Origin: Smittia aterrima
Lineage: Eukaryota > Arthropoda > Insecta > Diptera > Chironomidae
Assembly (NCBI GenBank): GCA_033063855.1
Contig: CP093829.1
Span: forward strand, 14,911,537-14,975,536
Length of the DNA: 64,000 nt
Reading direction: 5' to 3'
Shown here: piece by piece, positions 53,301 through 64,000 of the stretch
How positions within the stretch are numbered: position 1 is the stretch's first letter
How the letters are laid out: each line of letters begins with the position of its first letter
Notes under the pieces: model-generated
Databases searched by the model: none
What the model was told of the DNA's origin: nothing
The model's input: the letters and a program-made list of their open reading frames with translations, nothing else
Made by a program: the position numbers and the translations under genes

Positions 53301-56300
53301 TGATTTAGGTCGGGTCCATCGTGTCTCGCTCGAGTCTCCTCTTTTAATGAATCAAAGCATTAGTGAGAAAAATTGAAATGACTCATTATTGAATGGGGAA
53401 GTTGAATTCTCGATCGAATCTCAAATTGCAAAAGATTCATCCCGCACTGCCTACAATATAACAGCTGGTTTCATGCTGAGCAGTTCAATAAAAGCAAAAG
53501 AGAGGCAATGTCGAGAGACACCGAAATCATAAAATATCCCGATTTACTCTCCCCCACACAACATTTACTCACAACGACAGAGGAAAATCGTTTTCCCTCT
53601 AAATCACAAAGACAAACACACTGACTCACATTTTTTTTATGTTTCCATCTTTTTTTCGACCTATCTAGCAGTTAGGATGGAATGAGTACTCATGCCGTGA
53701 TTAAGTATTCAGGGGATTCGGAAACTCAGATGATGATGATGATGATGACTAATGAAAAAATAAAAGTTCGGACCTTAAATAAATTTTCATGAAACGAGAA
53801 TTAAGAAGAATGTCTGCGGAAAGATCTTTTAATTCAGCAAATCCGCTGATTGTTCATCGTCTTTTCGTATCTTTCGCTAAAGACTTTAGGCGATGATGTT
53901 GTCCTTTAGCAAAATATTTTTATTGTATGATTTCGAAGAACGCGGGAAAAGCAAACGATATTTAAGCTGAAGCCAACGCCCCGCGAAATTTCTTGATGGA
54001 CAGACGACGGGAAGAAAAACGTGTTTCTACGTTTATATCAGATGGAAGCGATGTTTTTGTTGTTATTATACTGCCGAAAATACAGAGAACATGAAAGCAA
54101 GAATTTGTAGTTCATTAACTTACCGTAATCCCACGAAACTTTTTCTCTATCTTCTTGAGCTTCGTCCAAACTCAAGCGTTCTCAAGATTCTATTTTCGAA
54201 AGAATGTTATGGAGTGGCTTCTTGTGGAACACAGAGAACATCAAAAATTTATTCTCCATCACCGCTTGTCTTCGAAGACAATCATCATCTCGAGCAGAGC
54301 AAGTCTTCGCCATCAAGCCCCATTACTCTCGACTCGCACGATTGATGAAATTTCGTGGGTTCTCCTTCTTCTTCTCATCTTCGTCAATCTCATTTCAACT
54401 TCTCACTCTATCGCCTTTTCTATCTTAGTCATCGATTTATTCTAAAATTAGAAAGTCTTGTGTCAAAATCATCATCAAGACAACGAAACAATGAATCAAT
54501 CCGAAAAGCCAAACATTAACATCAGCTGAATACAACTTCAAAGATCTAAGTTATTTACAACGATGAGGCTTCAAATCTGAAGATGCTGAAGCCTTCAAGA
54601 GAGAAATTATTCAATTACCAACGGTTTCTATATAAACATTCATCATCACCGAGAGATCGTGATGAACATCGTCGAACTAACAAAAAAAAAATTATTTTAG
54701 TGTGTTTGACTAACAAAAAGAAAAACAAACATTGCGCAAACTGATAAAAAGCATTTTAATTAACAAGAAATACATGAGATATCTGCGTTTTCATCTCTCG
54801 TAGTTACTTCTCGCGATTCCGAAAATGTTTGTATAATGGAAACTTCATTTCTTCACTCGAGTCTCGGAATCATTCAAGAGAAAACCTTGTAAACATGTAC
54901 GTGAAAAATCATATGAGAGTCGGAACATGTGATTCACAATCGATTAGGAAAGAAAAGCGAATATTCATGAGTTTCCAACTTCAGTAGAAAAGTCCATTCC
55001 ACCGTGTGTTGGTCACTTTTATGATCCTTCTCTTCATTCCCCGCTGATCACATGATAAGACCTGTTTGTGTTGTACATATTACAGTTTTTTTTTGTGGAA
55101 TAAAAAGATAGAGAGAAAATTATGTGTCTGAAAAGAGAAGAGACGAGAGTCGAGTGATTTTATGCGTACGCAAGAAAGTGCGAACGGAAAAATGCCGAAG
55201 AAAGAAAAAGCTGATTTTTGTTTTGACGGGCGCGCGAGGGTTTTGTGCGTAGACGAACGAGCATGATGTGCCTTCATTTTTTTTTCTTCCGTCTTTTCAA
55301 TTCCACATGTTTCGCTTAGTCTCGGACAATTTTCTCTTTGCCCTCTCTCTCTATCTGCTTTGGATGAATGACCCCATCGACTGGCATGAAAAGCAACCTT
55401 CGTCTCTTATTTATTTTTCGGTTCTAGAACTATCGATCGGAAAGTGAGAATTCTTGATTTCCCTTTCCTTAGTCTATTTTGTGGTTGACATAATAATAAA
55501 CCCCCACGTAATCTTAATAAACGCATCAAACCGGAACCAACGTAAAACTGAAAAGATATTTAGCTATCGAAAAAGAATCAAATAAATAGTTTAATGCTTT
55601 ATGATGTGGAAACAAATTTCAATTCATTCGCTTGAGGTTCATTTGACGTGTAACAACCTCACACAAATACAATTTCTTCCAAGTCTCAGCCGTAAAATCG
55701 ATATCGATTCAATATCCAACCACAAGAACAATAAAACTCGGGTAAACATACCAAGCGGACGAACAAAAGCGGGAAATTATGAAAACTAAAAAAGCGTTGG
55801 CTCTTTTATTTAACAAAAGCGTGGAAGTCTGAATGGGAAAAGTTGTTTGTGTTTATAAACTGCTTATTATAGTCGTTCATGCTCGAGTTTTGCGACACAT
55901 CGGTAAAATATTTAGTTTATGGCTTTTTAATAATTTCTCCCTTTGACTTGCTGTTGCACTCGAAAGGCCACCGTTACATACATAATTCGATAACGTGGAG
56001 GCGTTTTGTTTTCACTGATTCCATTACCATACACACATTCAAGAGACATGCGAGAAAGCAGGTGCATTTGATACAATCATTGAATTAATGTACTAAAATC
56101 AATAGAAACTCAATTAAGAGTTCAGTCTCTAAATTTGTACAAACATAGACATTAGCTGTCCCTGAATTTGGAGACTGGATGGTGCTCAGTGCTTCTTTGG
56201 AATGAGCTTCAATTGAATAAGTCTAAACATGGACATTGGCAAATGTTTTTCCTTTTTTGCCGGTTAATAAGATAAGAAGTCAGTAAAATTTTCGTGCCGG

Positions 56301-59300
56301 AAATTATGGAGTGGATGAGAGAGAAAAACTACAAGCAAAGCAGTCTTCTGACTCAATAATTGCTTGTTCCACTTGGCTCTTTGGCTTGTTCGTCACACTT
56401 TCCGAACGATACCGATTGCATAATTATTAATCACGAAGCGTACGTCACATTATTGCTTCGTGCCTGCAATACAATCCGGGATAGTTTCAGCGGAGAATCA
56501 TAGTTTGTTCACATATTTTCAACGGCAATGCTTGAAAAAAAGTTAACTTGAAGGCAAACGATGATAATTGCATTGAAAATCGGAAAATATTGCAATAATT
56601 TGCCGTCAAATTGGCGTCTACTACTCACGTGAATCACTATATTCAGACTTGTGATAATAATTAATGAAATATTAATAGAACAGCTCCCAACACACGTGCC
56701 CGCACTTCTATCTTTGCATGCCGTACAAGTGTGATTAGTAGTCGCATGTCCATCTCAATTACACATTGACAATTCTGATGTCGACAGCATCATCGGGGCT
56801 GGTTGAGTTGCATTAAGTTAGCTTTTTAATCATATAATTGCGCAAACATCTCGTGCTACTCGCACGTTGCCTCGTTCTGGAGTGTCTCCATTATTGTTTC
56901 TATAAATAGTCAGCAGTCATGTCGCAGATATAACTCGATGTCGTCTACATCAATTCATAAAAAATGCACGACTCTTTCTCCATTGCCCGATGCCGTTTGC
57001 CATTCTGATAAATAATCATCAAAATGCATTTTTAAAAATCTCCGACTTGCAAGTATTTTCATAAATTATTTATCGAATTAATCGAATCACATCGAGCTAG
57101 TAATTCAATTGATCTTGATAACAAAAATGCCGAACAGAAGATAGAAATATTTATAGTCTTGCTTTGAGGTCTTGCTTCATTGAAACTGTTTCGGAATTAT
57201 ACAGTGATTGACGTGTATAATAGGGCGCCACAAACTTTACAATCGTTTGTACATGTTAAATTTCCCGCGCGCGCTCACAACCTAAATGGAAAACAATTAG
57301 AAAAACACAGCGCCCCAGCTGCTCTCCATTGATAAATCGAGAGAAATACACACAAACATCGATTACGAAAGCCAAGAAAATTATCACTTCGAATGACTAA
57401 TTTCGATTAGGGTCGCCTTGATGTCAATCTTCTGATGAGAAATTAGCTTCATTCATTAACCTGGCATAGCGTTCGCTCGAACTATTTTTTGCTATTTCTA
57501 TAAAAAAAAAGAGTATTTTTGCTCATGGCAATTTAGATTCCGAATCTATTTTTATCCTCACAATTACAATTTGGCAACACGACCGGTATCAATGTTCCAT
57601 CCATCTCAGTCTGCAACAATCGAACGTACCTCTCTGTCTTTAAATGAACAGTATCAAGTGGCAAATCTTACAGTGGCACTAATTAATTTTAATAGTAATT
57701 CAAATTATTTATGGTAATGATTTAAACAGCAAAATGCTTTTTCGCTTTTGATGAAGCACGATAACGATTGCGAGGTGAAAAACGGCAAAGTGTGATGAAT
57801 GGAGTGGAAATGCGATAAGTTTCGCGATTCATATTTAATTACCAGGCAGTCGCAGTCGTCTGCAAGAAACAACGTCATTGGAGCCTTTAAGTCTTACTTT
57901 AGAGGGTTTGAGAGCAATTAACAATAAAACAAGAGAAGAATTTTAATTAAATGGAATTAAATTTAAAGCTTCGTTGGTTTAATGCTCTCATGCAGTTGTT
58001 TCTGCAAAAAAAAATGTTTATTAAAGTTCTCGTTTGCTTGCCATTCATAAACACGAGAACAACATTGAAGACCTTGACTCAACTTATATTTACATCCGGT
58101 GATCTAATTACTTCTCAAGACTCTCTTGTTTGAGAATTGCTGTTCATTAAATATTTCTTTTTTGGGTAAATGTCAAAATTAAGTTCTTGAGTCTCGTTAG
58201 CGATGAAAGAGAATATTGCATTTATAATAAGCGGCTTAAAAGAGTTTGATCTTACTGCACATTATTTACCTGTTTAATGTTATGGAGATTTAATTTGATT
58301 AAATAATTAAACAGCGAAGAAGAGGAATCATTCGACTTATTAAATATTTCAGATTTCGTAATTTCAGCAAGCATCAACTAATTTCTTTATTGTTCAATTT
58401 TAGGCCGCAATTCTGCAGCAAACGGCAGAATATATCGACAGATTGGAGATCGAGAAGCAGCAGCTGGCAGCTCAGACTCAGCATTTACAAAGATTGGTGG
58501 ATTCGCTTGGCGGAAACAACAATAACAACAACAACGACTGTTCGCAACAGCAAATTCTTCAGCAAACAATTACCTCATCACCATCGACGGGCGTTGCCAT
58601 CAAAAAACGAAAACTAGATCAAGTGATGACGGTGCAGACGATTTCTGATTCTTCAGATGAAGGACTTGGCTCTATGTCCCCTGAGCCAGTCTCGCAAATG
58701 ATCTTCTCGAATGGTGCAAGTACCATTACAAAAACTCACATGGTGAGCAGTGTGACAACTATCAATGTCAAAGACTATGTGAACCTTCAGAATCAAATGG
58801 AGACAGAACGGCGCCACCGCATTCAGCTAGAAGAACAATTGAAGCAACTGGAGATGCAGTTCTACTCCAGCCATCATCAAATTCCGACGCAAAAGTATCA
58901 TCAGCTTCAGAGTCAAGAGGAAGTTGATGAGGTCGATGCACCAGCTGGTGCTGTCGTTGAAGAGAAAATTATTCTTCGTCAAGCGGGTCAAGACGACATT
59001 CACTACATCGGCTCCGTTCCACATCATCCTCAGCAGTACGTTGTTGTGAGCACAAGCACGCCAGGATCGTCACCCAAACATGTCATCATCAATGACGATG
59101 ACGACAATTCACGAACACTGTCGTCTGACGAATTGCACAAAGATGAAGTTAAGATTGCAAGACAGAAAATGAGTCCGAAACATCACCTGCAACAACAACC
59201 ACGAGAAATCAGAATTCCAAGCATTTTGGAGCAAGCAATTAAAGCTGAACCGAAAGTCGAAGTTGAACGTATCAACTCTCCGTGTATTCAAATAAACATG

Positions 59301-59699
59301 ATTGAAGAGGCTGTCGTTCAATCACCACCCCGAAACAGCTCATCGCCATCAGTAAATATTCGAACGACTTATCCAAACAACAACCAGCGGCCGAATTTGG
59401 AAACAATCGTTGAAGCGATTCGACATCTCGAAGGTGATGCTTTCGATATGGATGATGCACAAGAGACGACAAAGCTTAATCAGTCATCAGCGGCGCAAGA
59501 AATGCCTCTCGCGCTAACGACAGGAAACAAATACCAACAGAATGGCACGAAGGATCAGCAGCCATTTCTAAAGTTCCGACAAAGTGCTACTTCACAGAAT
59601 AGTGGCTTGCCAACCTTTTCTTTGAGTGTGCCATCTCAACAACTACAGCAACAGCAATATCAGCGACCTGGAGTCATTGTTGTGAAGCAAAGCTCTTGA
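8354..59699 (+). CDS. crp: Cropped / AP-4 bHLH leucine-zipper transcription factor
   Basis: Nuclear dimeric factor that binds CAGCTG E-boxes; orthologue of vertebrate TFAP4 and Drosophila cropped. Exons: 8354-8460, 21971-22208, 58404-59699; phases 2 and 0 join cleanly to give 546 residues. The basic region is RRQIANSNERRRM (79-91), with E87 and R90 as the E-box contacts; helix 1 and loop end at EKLSK (111-115). Helix 2 begins AAILQQTAEYI (116-126). A zipper follows with leucines at 129, 136, 143 and 150. After a poly-Asn run and a KKRK nuclear signal (182-185) comes the SSDEGLGSMSPEP acidic stretch and the second, AP-4-specific zipper (about 240-268, METERRHRIQLEEQLKQLE). The remainder is Gln-, Ser- and Pro-rich. 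Start ATG 8354 has A at -3. Introns of 13.5 and 36.2 kb suggest extensive cis-regulation. Confidence 0.95.
9110..9121. promoter_or_regulatory. AP-4-type palindromic E-box
   Basis: AATCAGCTGATT is a perfect 12-bp palindrome around CAGCTG and matches the preferred AP-4 site. It sits about 650 bp into crp intron 1, a plausible autoregulatory site. Binding is inferred only. Confidence 0.35.
16831..16840. promoter_or_regulatory. AP-4-type E-box, crp intron 1
   Basis: GTCAGCTGAT followed by GACTCA, an AP-1-like half, in mid-intron 1. Candidate only. Confidence 0.2.
20500..21364 (+). promoter_or_regulatory. Possible second crp promoter / leader exon
   Basis: This A-rich stretch resembles the crp 5' leader in composition (GTGAAA, AAAGTG, AAATAAA words) and ends at a consensus-like donor GTGAGT at 21358-21363, about 600 bp before exon 2. 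Spliced to exon 2 its own short frame (ATGATGTGC...) would hit a stop, so a transcript from here would use an ATG inside exon 2, such as codon 51 (22014, context ACAATGA), and still make the full bHLH region. This is speculative. Confidence 0.2.
21711..21720. promoter_or_regulatory. AP-4-type E-box upstream of crp exon 2
   Basis: ATCAGCTGAT, preceded by A and followed by G, is a palindromic AP-4 site about 250 bp before exon 2. Together with the 9110 site it supports possible autoregulation. Confidence 0.3.
22441..22471. repeat. Perfect 10-bp inverted repeat
   Basis: CTTAATCAGT and ACTGATTAAG flank an 11-base loop that itself can pair (ATAA/TTAT). It lies 230 bp after the exon 2 donor. Ten-bp arms are expected about once by chance in a window this size. 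Confidence 0.6.
31835..31851. repeat. AGA microsatellite
   Basis: Five to six AGA units in crp intron 2; purine-only on the plus strand. Confidence 0.8.
32216..32818 (-). other. Unusually long open frame, 200 codons, no known family
   Basis: An ATG-started frame of 200 codons runs antisense within crp intron 2. At the local base composition such a length is rare by chance (my rough estimate is below one in a hundred for the whole window), while frames up to about 135 codons elsewhere are not. The predicted protein is rich in Ser, Phe and Ile, has hydrophobic stretches but no recognised motif or clear signal peptide. There is no evident TATA box or splice structure. It may be a chance frame; I do not claim a gene. 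Confidence 0.15.
36682..36696. repeat. Palindrome CTTCATCTGATGAAG, copy 1
   Basis: Perfect 7-bp arms around one central base, followed by TTCATC. Shares all arm bases with copies at 40499 and 42844. Confidence 0.75.
40499..40513. repeat. Palindrome CTTCATCAGATGAAG, copy 2
   Basis: Same arms as copy 1 with A at the centre, and the same following TTCATC, so copies 1 and 2 match over 21 bases apart from the centre. Confidence 0.75.
42844..42858. repeat. Palindrome CTTCATCGGATGAAG, copy 3
   Basis: Same arms with G at the centre; the downstream flank is TTTTATGATG, so similarity is confined to the palindrome plus two T bases. Confidence 0.75.
51464..51480. repeat. AG dinucleotide repeat
   Basis: Eight AG units, a possible GAGA-factor platform, in crp intron 2. 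Confidence 0.8.
53729..53748. repeat. GAT trinucleotide repeat
   Basis: Six perfect GAT units in crp intron 2, directly after CA. Confidence 0.85.
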
Positions 59700-61069
59700 T
59701 TAAATCGTTCTGAGAAGCCGTCATCGATGAAATCAAAAATGTTCATGAAAATGCATCAAAATCTGGAAAAGGCGAAGAAATAAGGAAAATACAACAAACC
59801 GCTACCTTTACAAGTTTACAAGGAGACCTAAAACAATTACTGGGTGACCTAAAACACTGAACATGATTTAAAAGAAAATAATTGAATTAACTAGATGTAA
59901 ATTATTGAATAGAGGCAAGCAAAGCTTATCCTCTCAGTCATTGAAATAGCAAAATTTCTCGGTTTTGACATTTTTAGATAATTTTCAACTTTTTCCTTGA
60001 ATGGTTTTTCAAAAAATTTAATGAAATTTCTTAATAAAATGGAAACGGAGTGTTTAACTAGAAAAGCTTTTCATAGAATCTCAGTTTTTGGACAGTCGAT
60101 GAAGTACACAACATTAGGCTTTAGAATTTAAATATAAAACTGACAAAAAATATCAATAACAAAAGCTTTTCTTCTTACGAAAAAAGCCTTCAAAAAAAAA
60201 ACTCTAAACCATCGCAATTAATTTGATTTAATCGATTATTCAATGTTAAGTTCAGTTAGGGGTTAGGCTTTAGATTTCTAGACAGAATCTTTCAACTTAA
60301 GCAAAATCTCTCAAACGTTGTTTAAGTTTATTCATTTGTAACTTTCAATACTTCAATTTTATTTTTTCTTTGAACAAAATCAGAATTCAACACAAATCAA
60401 AAAGGTTTTGCTAATTTTCTTTGAGTTCAGGACTTTTTCCATCCACATTCAACAAGCGACAAATGAAAATAATGTAAATTTTCCACGTTTTCTTCGTCGT
60501 TCCCAAAGTTTTTCTTTGATTTTATATCCAAAATTCAATGCAAATCGAAATATTCTTTATCAAACTATAGTTAAACAAGTTTAAATAATTTCTATGAAAT
60601 TGTAATTTAAATTAAATTAAAATTTACTTCCCCCAACGATGCAAGCAAACAGAAAAAGGTTTTTCTTAAGTGAAAGCCTTAAAATTATAGCAATCCTTAA
60701 TTTTCAAAATCATTTGTTTGTTTTTATGACGATGCATGAATGAGAAAGGTTTCTTACTAAACTAGTTGCTTATTTTCTATTAAATTTTATTTCGTTGATA
60801 ATGATTTGGCGAGAATAATTACTTTGTTAAGTCAGAAGTCTCGCGACGAGAACTTCGCTTTTACTTACATAGTTTAAATAAACAGATTCTCAAAACTTGA
60901 TTTAACGATATGCAAGCCGACTAAGTGTCGTGTGAAGTCGATTAAGAAGTTTGTTTTGAAAAGCGCAAATTTAAGAATGAAATTTTGTTCCTTGAAAAGA
61001 TTTTTGTCTCACCCACGTTTCGATTTTATGTCACTTTTTCGTATCGGATAGAAATGACGATAAGAATCA

Positions 61070-61077
61070 TGTAAATA
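61070..61077 (+). promoter_or_regulatory. Pumilio-type element TGTAAATA, site 1
   Basis: Matches the Pumilio/PUF consensus TGTANATA on the crp sense strand, 1.4 kb after the stop codon. Relevant only if the long 3' UTR is used. Confidence 0.3.
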
Positions 61078-61552
61078 GTTGAAATTCTTTTAACTTTTAT
61101 TGGTTAGAACGCTAATTAGTGAAAGAAGATTGGAGATGAAGTAACAGTAAGACTAGAAAGATGAAAAAGTAGATTAGGAACAATAATTTTGGTTCAGGAT
61201 TTGAAAATGAAAAAAAGAGAAAATTGCTTAAAATGCCCTCAAATGTTTATTTCACTTTCGAACTTTACGATAGCGAAATGAGTGCTGGACACCCAAAACA
61301 AGCACTCACAAAATATTACCACGGAATAATGAAAAATATAAATTAATTGAAAAGCGGCTTTTCCTTTTCCTCTTTCTTTTTCATTCTTTAAAATTAGCAA
61401 AATGAAAATTTTAAATTAATTGGATTAATTGATAAAAAAAACTCGTGTATACGCTATTTATAAAGCGCTCGTGGAGTCTCCCAAGGACGACTTTCATCGA
61501 GCGTATAATTTTCTTAAAAATTTTGTTCTACCTCCTGGAATCTGGTTGATGT

Positions 61553-61560
61553 TGTAAATA
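61553..61560 (+). promoter_or_regulatory. Pumilio-type element TGTAAATA, site 2
   Basis: Second identical octamer, 483 bases after the first. Confidence 0.3.
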
Positions 61561-63294
61561 GAAATTAAATTTTCTTCCATCCTTCACTTTCATAATTTTT
61601 ACTTAAAACAAAAATTTAAGAAGAAACATTTTCGTGGAAAGGATGAAAATTGATGTTTGATCAAACGAAATATTAATGGACAGCGTCCAAGTGTGGAACC
61701 AGCGACAGTCCTGCCCTTTAAACACTTACACAAACAAACACATTTGAGTTGAAACTAATTGGCTTGTGAATTTTTAAGAAAAAGGATAAAAAAAATTGAA
61801 AATGAAAGTGGAAAAATATTTTGCGGGATTTAAGAGAGAACGTTAGTTGAGTAAAATTTAAGGTGTAAGGCAATCTATTGGCGTAAGGATCCCTTTAATT
61901 TGATAAGCTTACAATACGTTCTGAGAGTTAGAGAATGCACGAAGAGAAAAGTTTGTTTTTTCCCGGCATTTAGTTCACACACATCTCAACATTTTTATAA
62001 TTTAGAAAATCAAAGTTATAATTCAAACACTGATCAAACAGATCCACTCATTGCGACTTCAAAGGGTGGTGACGACTTCTTCCATCGTCACACTGAAGAA
62101 AAGGTTTTGAAATAAACATCGATCGCCTTTTTACTTTTCTATTTAATGAATTTCTTAGAAGACGCGACATGATTGACAAAGAGAAAAAAGTTTGATCGAG
62201 GAAAAAAGCATAAATTATTAATGAAGGCATGAAGAGAACTTTGTACCTTACAAGACAAAAAACATTAAATCGAGAAAACAAAAAACATTAAAATTATAAT
62301 TGTTTAAGTGTTTTAAGACTTTTCCGAAAATGAAGAAGGCAAGCAAACATAATTCTTACCTCAAATTAATGGCATAAGCTCTAAAAAGCATAAATCATTC
62401 TCGGAGATTTCTTATCGAGTATCAATAATAAAAACAAAACCATGAAAAATTGTGTTCTTCTATTGAAATTAAAAAGTTTTAAAGTGAAAAGAAAACTATT
62501 GATTGAGATAAGAGAATATTATTAGATAAAAATTGATATTTGACATTAAACAATTAATCATGTCGACAACAAGAAATTTGTACAAATATGGCAAGTTTTG
62601 AGATCAAAAACATCAACAACAGCTGTTTCAAGGATTGTCTCAAAATAAATTGCAAGTACAACTTGAATAATTAGAAGAAGAGTACAAACCTGAACAATTA
62701 TGTACTTTAAAGATATTTCGCAAACATCAAGCACCGAATCTTTAACAAAAATCCTGTCAAAACAATCCTAATGCAAAATGAAACATTTGAAAACGATTGA
62801 TTGCTTTTAAGAGGGAAAAAAGATCTAACTGTATCAGTTTGAAATTTCATTTAAATTAAAAAATTTACAGATTATCTTTAGACGGGAAGGTCTAAAGGTA
62901 TTTAAGAAATTATTTTGGATACAAAATTTTAATATCAAAATTCATTTTTATAAAATATGTTTTGTTTATGTTTCTTTTCGATTCGCTTATCATTTCGGCC
63001 ACACTAAAAATTAAGAAAGAAAAATGAAAAAAAAGAAAGAAAAAATATTAAGGGAAAACCTTACTGTGATTGTAATATTAGAAAACATTTTTATTATACC
63101 TTAACCCGGTTAATTTATTTCTTAAATTAAAGAGCTATGTATAATAGACGAATGGTATAATATTAACGATCATATTTTGTTTTTCTGAATAGAACACACA
63201 AAATTGAGACCTTGAATGAATGTTTCATCATTTATGTTGTAAAATCAATTTGAAAAGGTTTTTCCATTTTTAAAACATCGGGATTTCTCTTGAT

Positions 63295-63302
63295 TGTAAA
63301 TA
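63295..63302 (+). promoter_or_regulatory. Pumilio-type element TGTAAATA, site 3
   Basis: Third identical octamer, about 570 bases before the most distal poly(A) signals. Confidence 0.3.
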
Positions 63303-63868
63303 AGTTTTCAATTCGTTTTTCATTTTGGAAGTTTAAAAGCAAATGCGAGAAATAAAAGTAGAGGCAAACAGCAAAGCAAATTTCTACAGTTAGAAATATA
63401 TAAAACCCTTAGATTTTATACAACAAGAAAGATAAACTAGCGAACATTAATGATTGATCCTATTTGAGAAGGACTTTCGAACTTATTTGATTTGTTTTTG
63501 GAAACAAGAAAAGCGATGTTTTCTTCTAATCTAGATTAGGTGCATTTTCTTCTGTTAATTGAGAGTCGCATAGATGCAAAATACAATTTAGAGCAGAGAT
63601 GAAGCAGTTGACAAGTATTTGATAAACATTTGACGTTCAATAGCGAATAATGGAAATGAATTCCAGAAAACGGGAAAATCAAAAAAGATATTTCACACTT
63701 TCATTTTGTTTTCTTGTTAATTGTGGTTCGGATAAAAACACTTCAATAATTCTTATTTCATATATAATTGTAATAGATGAGGTTAAATATGAAGAAGAAA
63801 AAATACCTTTCGCATAATTTAATTAATCTGATGAATGAAAATTATATTAATTATTGTGAAGAAAAAAA

Positions 63869-63879
63869 AATAAAATAAA
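63869..63879 (+). terminator. Distal poly(A) signals of crp
   Basis: Two overlapping AATAAA hexamers in an A-rich tract followed by T-rich sequence; a candidate distal end for the crp transcript. Confidence 0.35.
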
Positions 63880-64000
63880 ACATTTTATTATAATATTAAA
63901 CAACTTTGAAGCCTTATTAATTCTTTTTCAGCTCCTAAACTTGCTTCATGGGGTAGAAAAATGTAACGAATTTACAGCAGTTTTTGATTTTTTCATAGAT

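Larger units (their letters stand above)
22209..58403 (+). other. crp intron 2 (36.2 kb)
   Basis: Donor GTGAGT at 22209 and acceptor TTTTAG at 58403. The flanking codons, LSK and AAILQQ, are adjacent in every AP-4 protein, so no constitutive coding exon is hidden between them. I scanned both strands and found no tRNA, no recognisable transposon and no domain-bearing open frame. What stands out is a three-copy palindrome (36682, 40499, 42844), a hairpin at 22441, AG, GAT and AGA microsatellites, scattered CAGCTG boxes and one 200-codon open frame on the minus strand. The rest is featureless by eye and is most likely enhancer-bearing or neutral intron. Confidence 0.8.
59700..64000 (+). other. 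crp 3' UTR and downstream sequence
   Basis: After the TGA the DNA becomes markedly more AT-rich than the crp introns and contains almost no open frames above 70 codons. AATAAA occurs at 60043-60048, 60877-60882, 63869-63874 and 63874-63879, so the 3' UTR could be 0.4 kb or up to 4.2 kb, with alternative ends. Three TGTAAATA Pumilio-type sites (61070, 61553, 63295) fit a long regulated 3' UTR. No other gene is visible to the window end. Confidence 0.55.

Noticed and set aside
22209..58403. Hidden constitutive coding exons of crp in intron 2
   Set aside because: The codons on either side, LSK and AAILQQ, are contiguous in AP-4 proteins and join in phase 0.
1..64000. CRISPR arrays, operons, prophage or other bacterial systems
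   Set aside because: The window is spliced animal DNA; no spaced direct repeats or bacterial gene order.

Overview
The window is animal nuclear DNA, almost certainly from a non-drosophilid insect and most likely a lower dipteran such as a midge, mosquito relative or sand fly. The evidence is AT-rich DNA with GT-AG introns, an intact fibrillar collagen gene (a type absent from Drosophila), insect-like M14 carboxypeptidase and AP-4/Cropped genes, and very uneven intron sizes. The taxonomic placement is inference; the gene identities rest on readable motifs and on exon phases that join correctly.

Layout: (1) 1-3249, plus strand: the 3' part of a fibrillar collagen gene, with 19 exons split by mostly tiny introns, 138 unbroken Gly-X-Y triplets and a C-terminal COLFI domain. 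(2) 3337-5941, minus strand: a five-exon digestive-type zinc carboxypeptidase with signal peptide, propeptide and a complete M14 active site. It converges on the collagen gene with only 87 bp between stop codons. Its 1.16-kb first intron holds a decayed reading frame, a GGGAAAACTTC-type repeat and a GC-rich hairpin. (3) 6533-7855, plus strand: a compact four-exon BSD-domain gene (BSDC1 family). (4) 8354-59699, plus strand: the bHLH leucine-zipper transcription factor Cropped/AP-4. It has three coding exons separated by introns of 13.5 kb and 36.2 kb, the second cutting through the helix-loop-helix domain. (5) 59700-64000: an AT-rich 3' UTR candidate with several poly(A) signals and three Pumilio-type octamers.

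The four genes do not form a pathway: they are a matrix protein, a secreted protease, a BSD-domain adaptor and a transcription factor. About 50 kb of the window is crp intron. I found no nested gene there that I can defend. It does contain AP-4-type E-boxes, a possible second promoter before exon 2, a triplicated perfect palindrome (CTTCATC-N-GATGAAG) and one unusually long open frame.

I did not find a clear new biological system. The most interesting points are the loss from the collagen C-propeptide of exactly the cysteine pair that normally makes inter-chain disulfides, the placement of every collagen intron at a glycine codon, the composite intron in the carboxypeptidase gene, and the repeated intronic palindrome.
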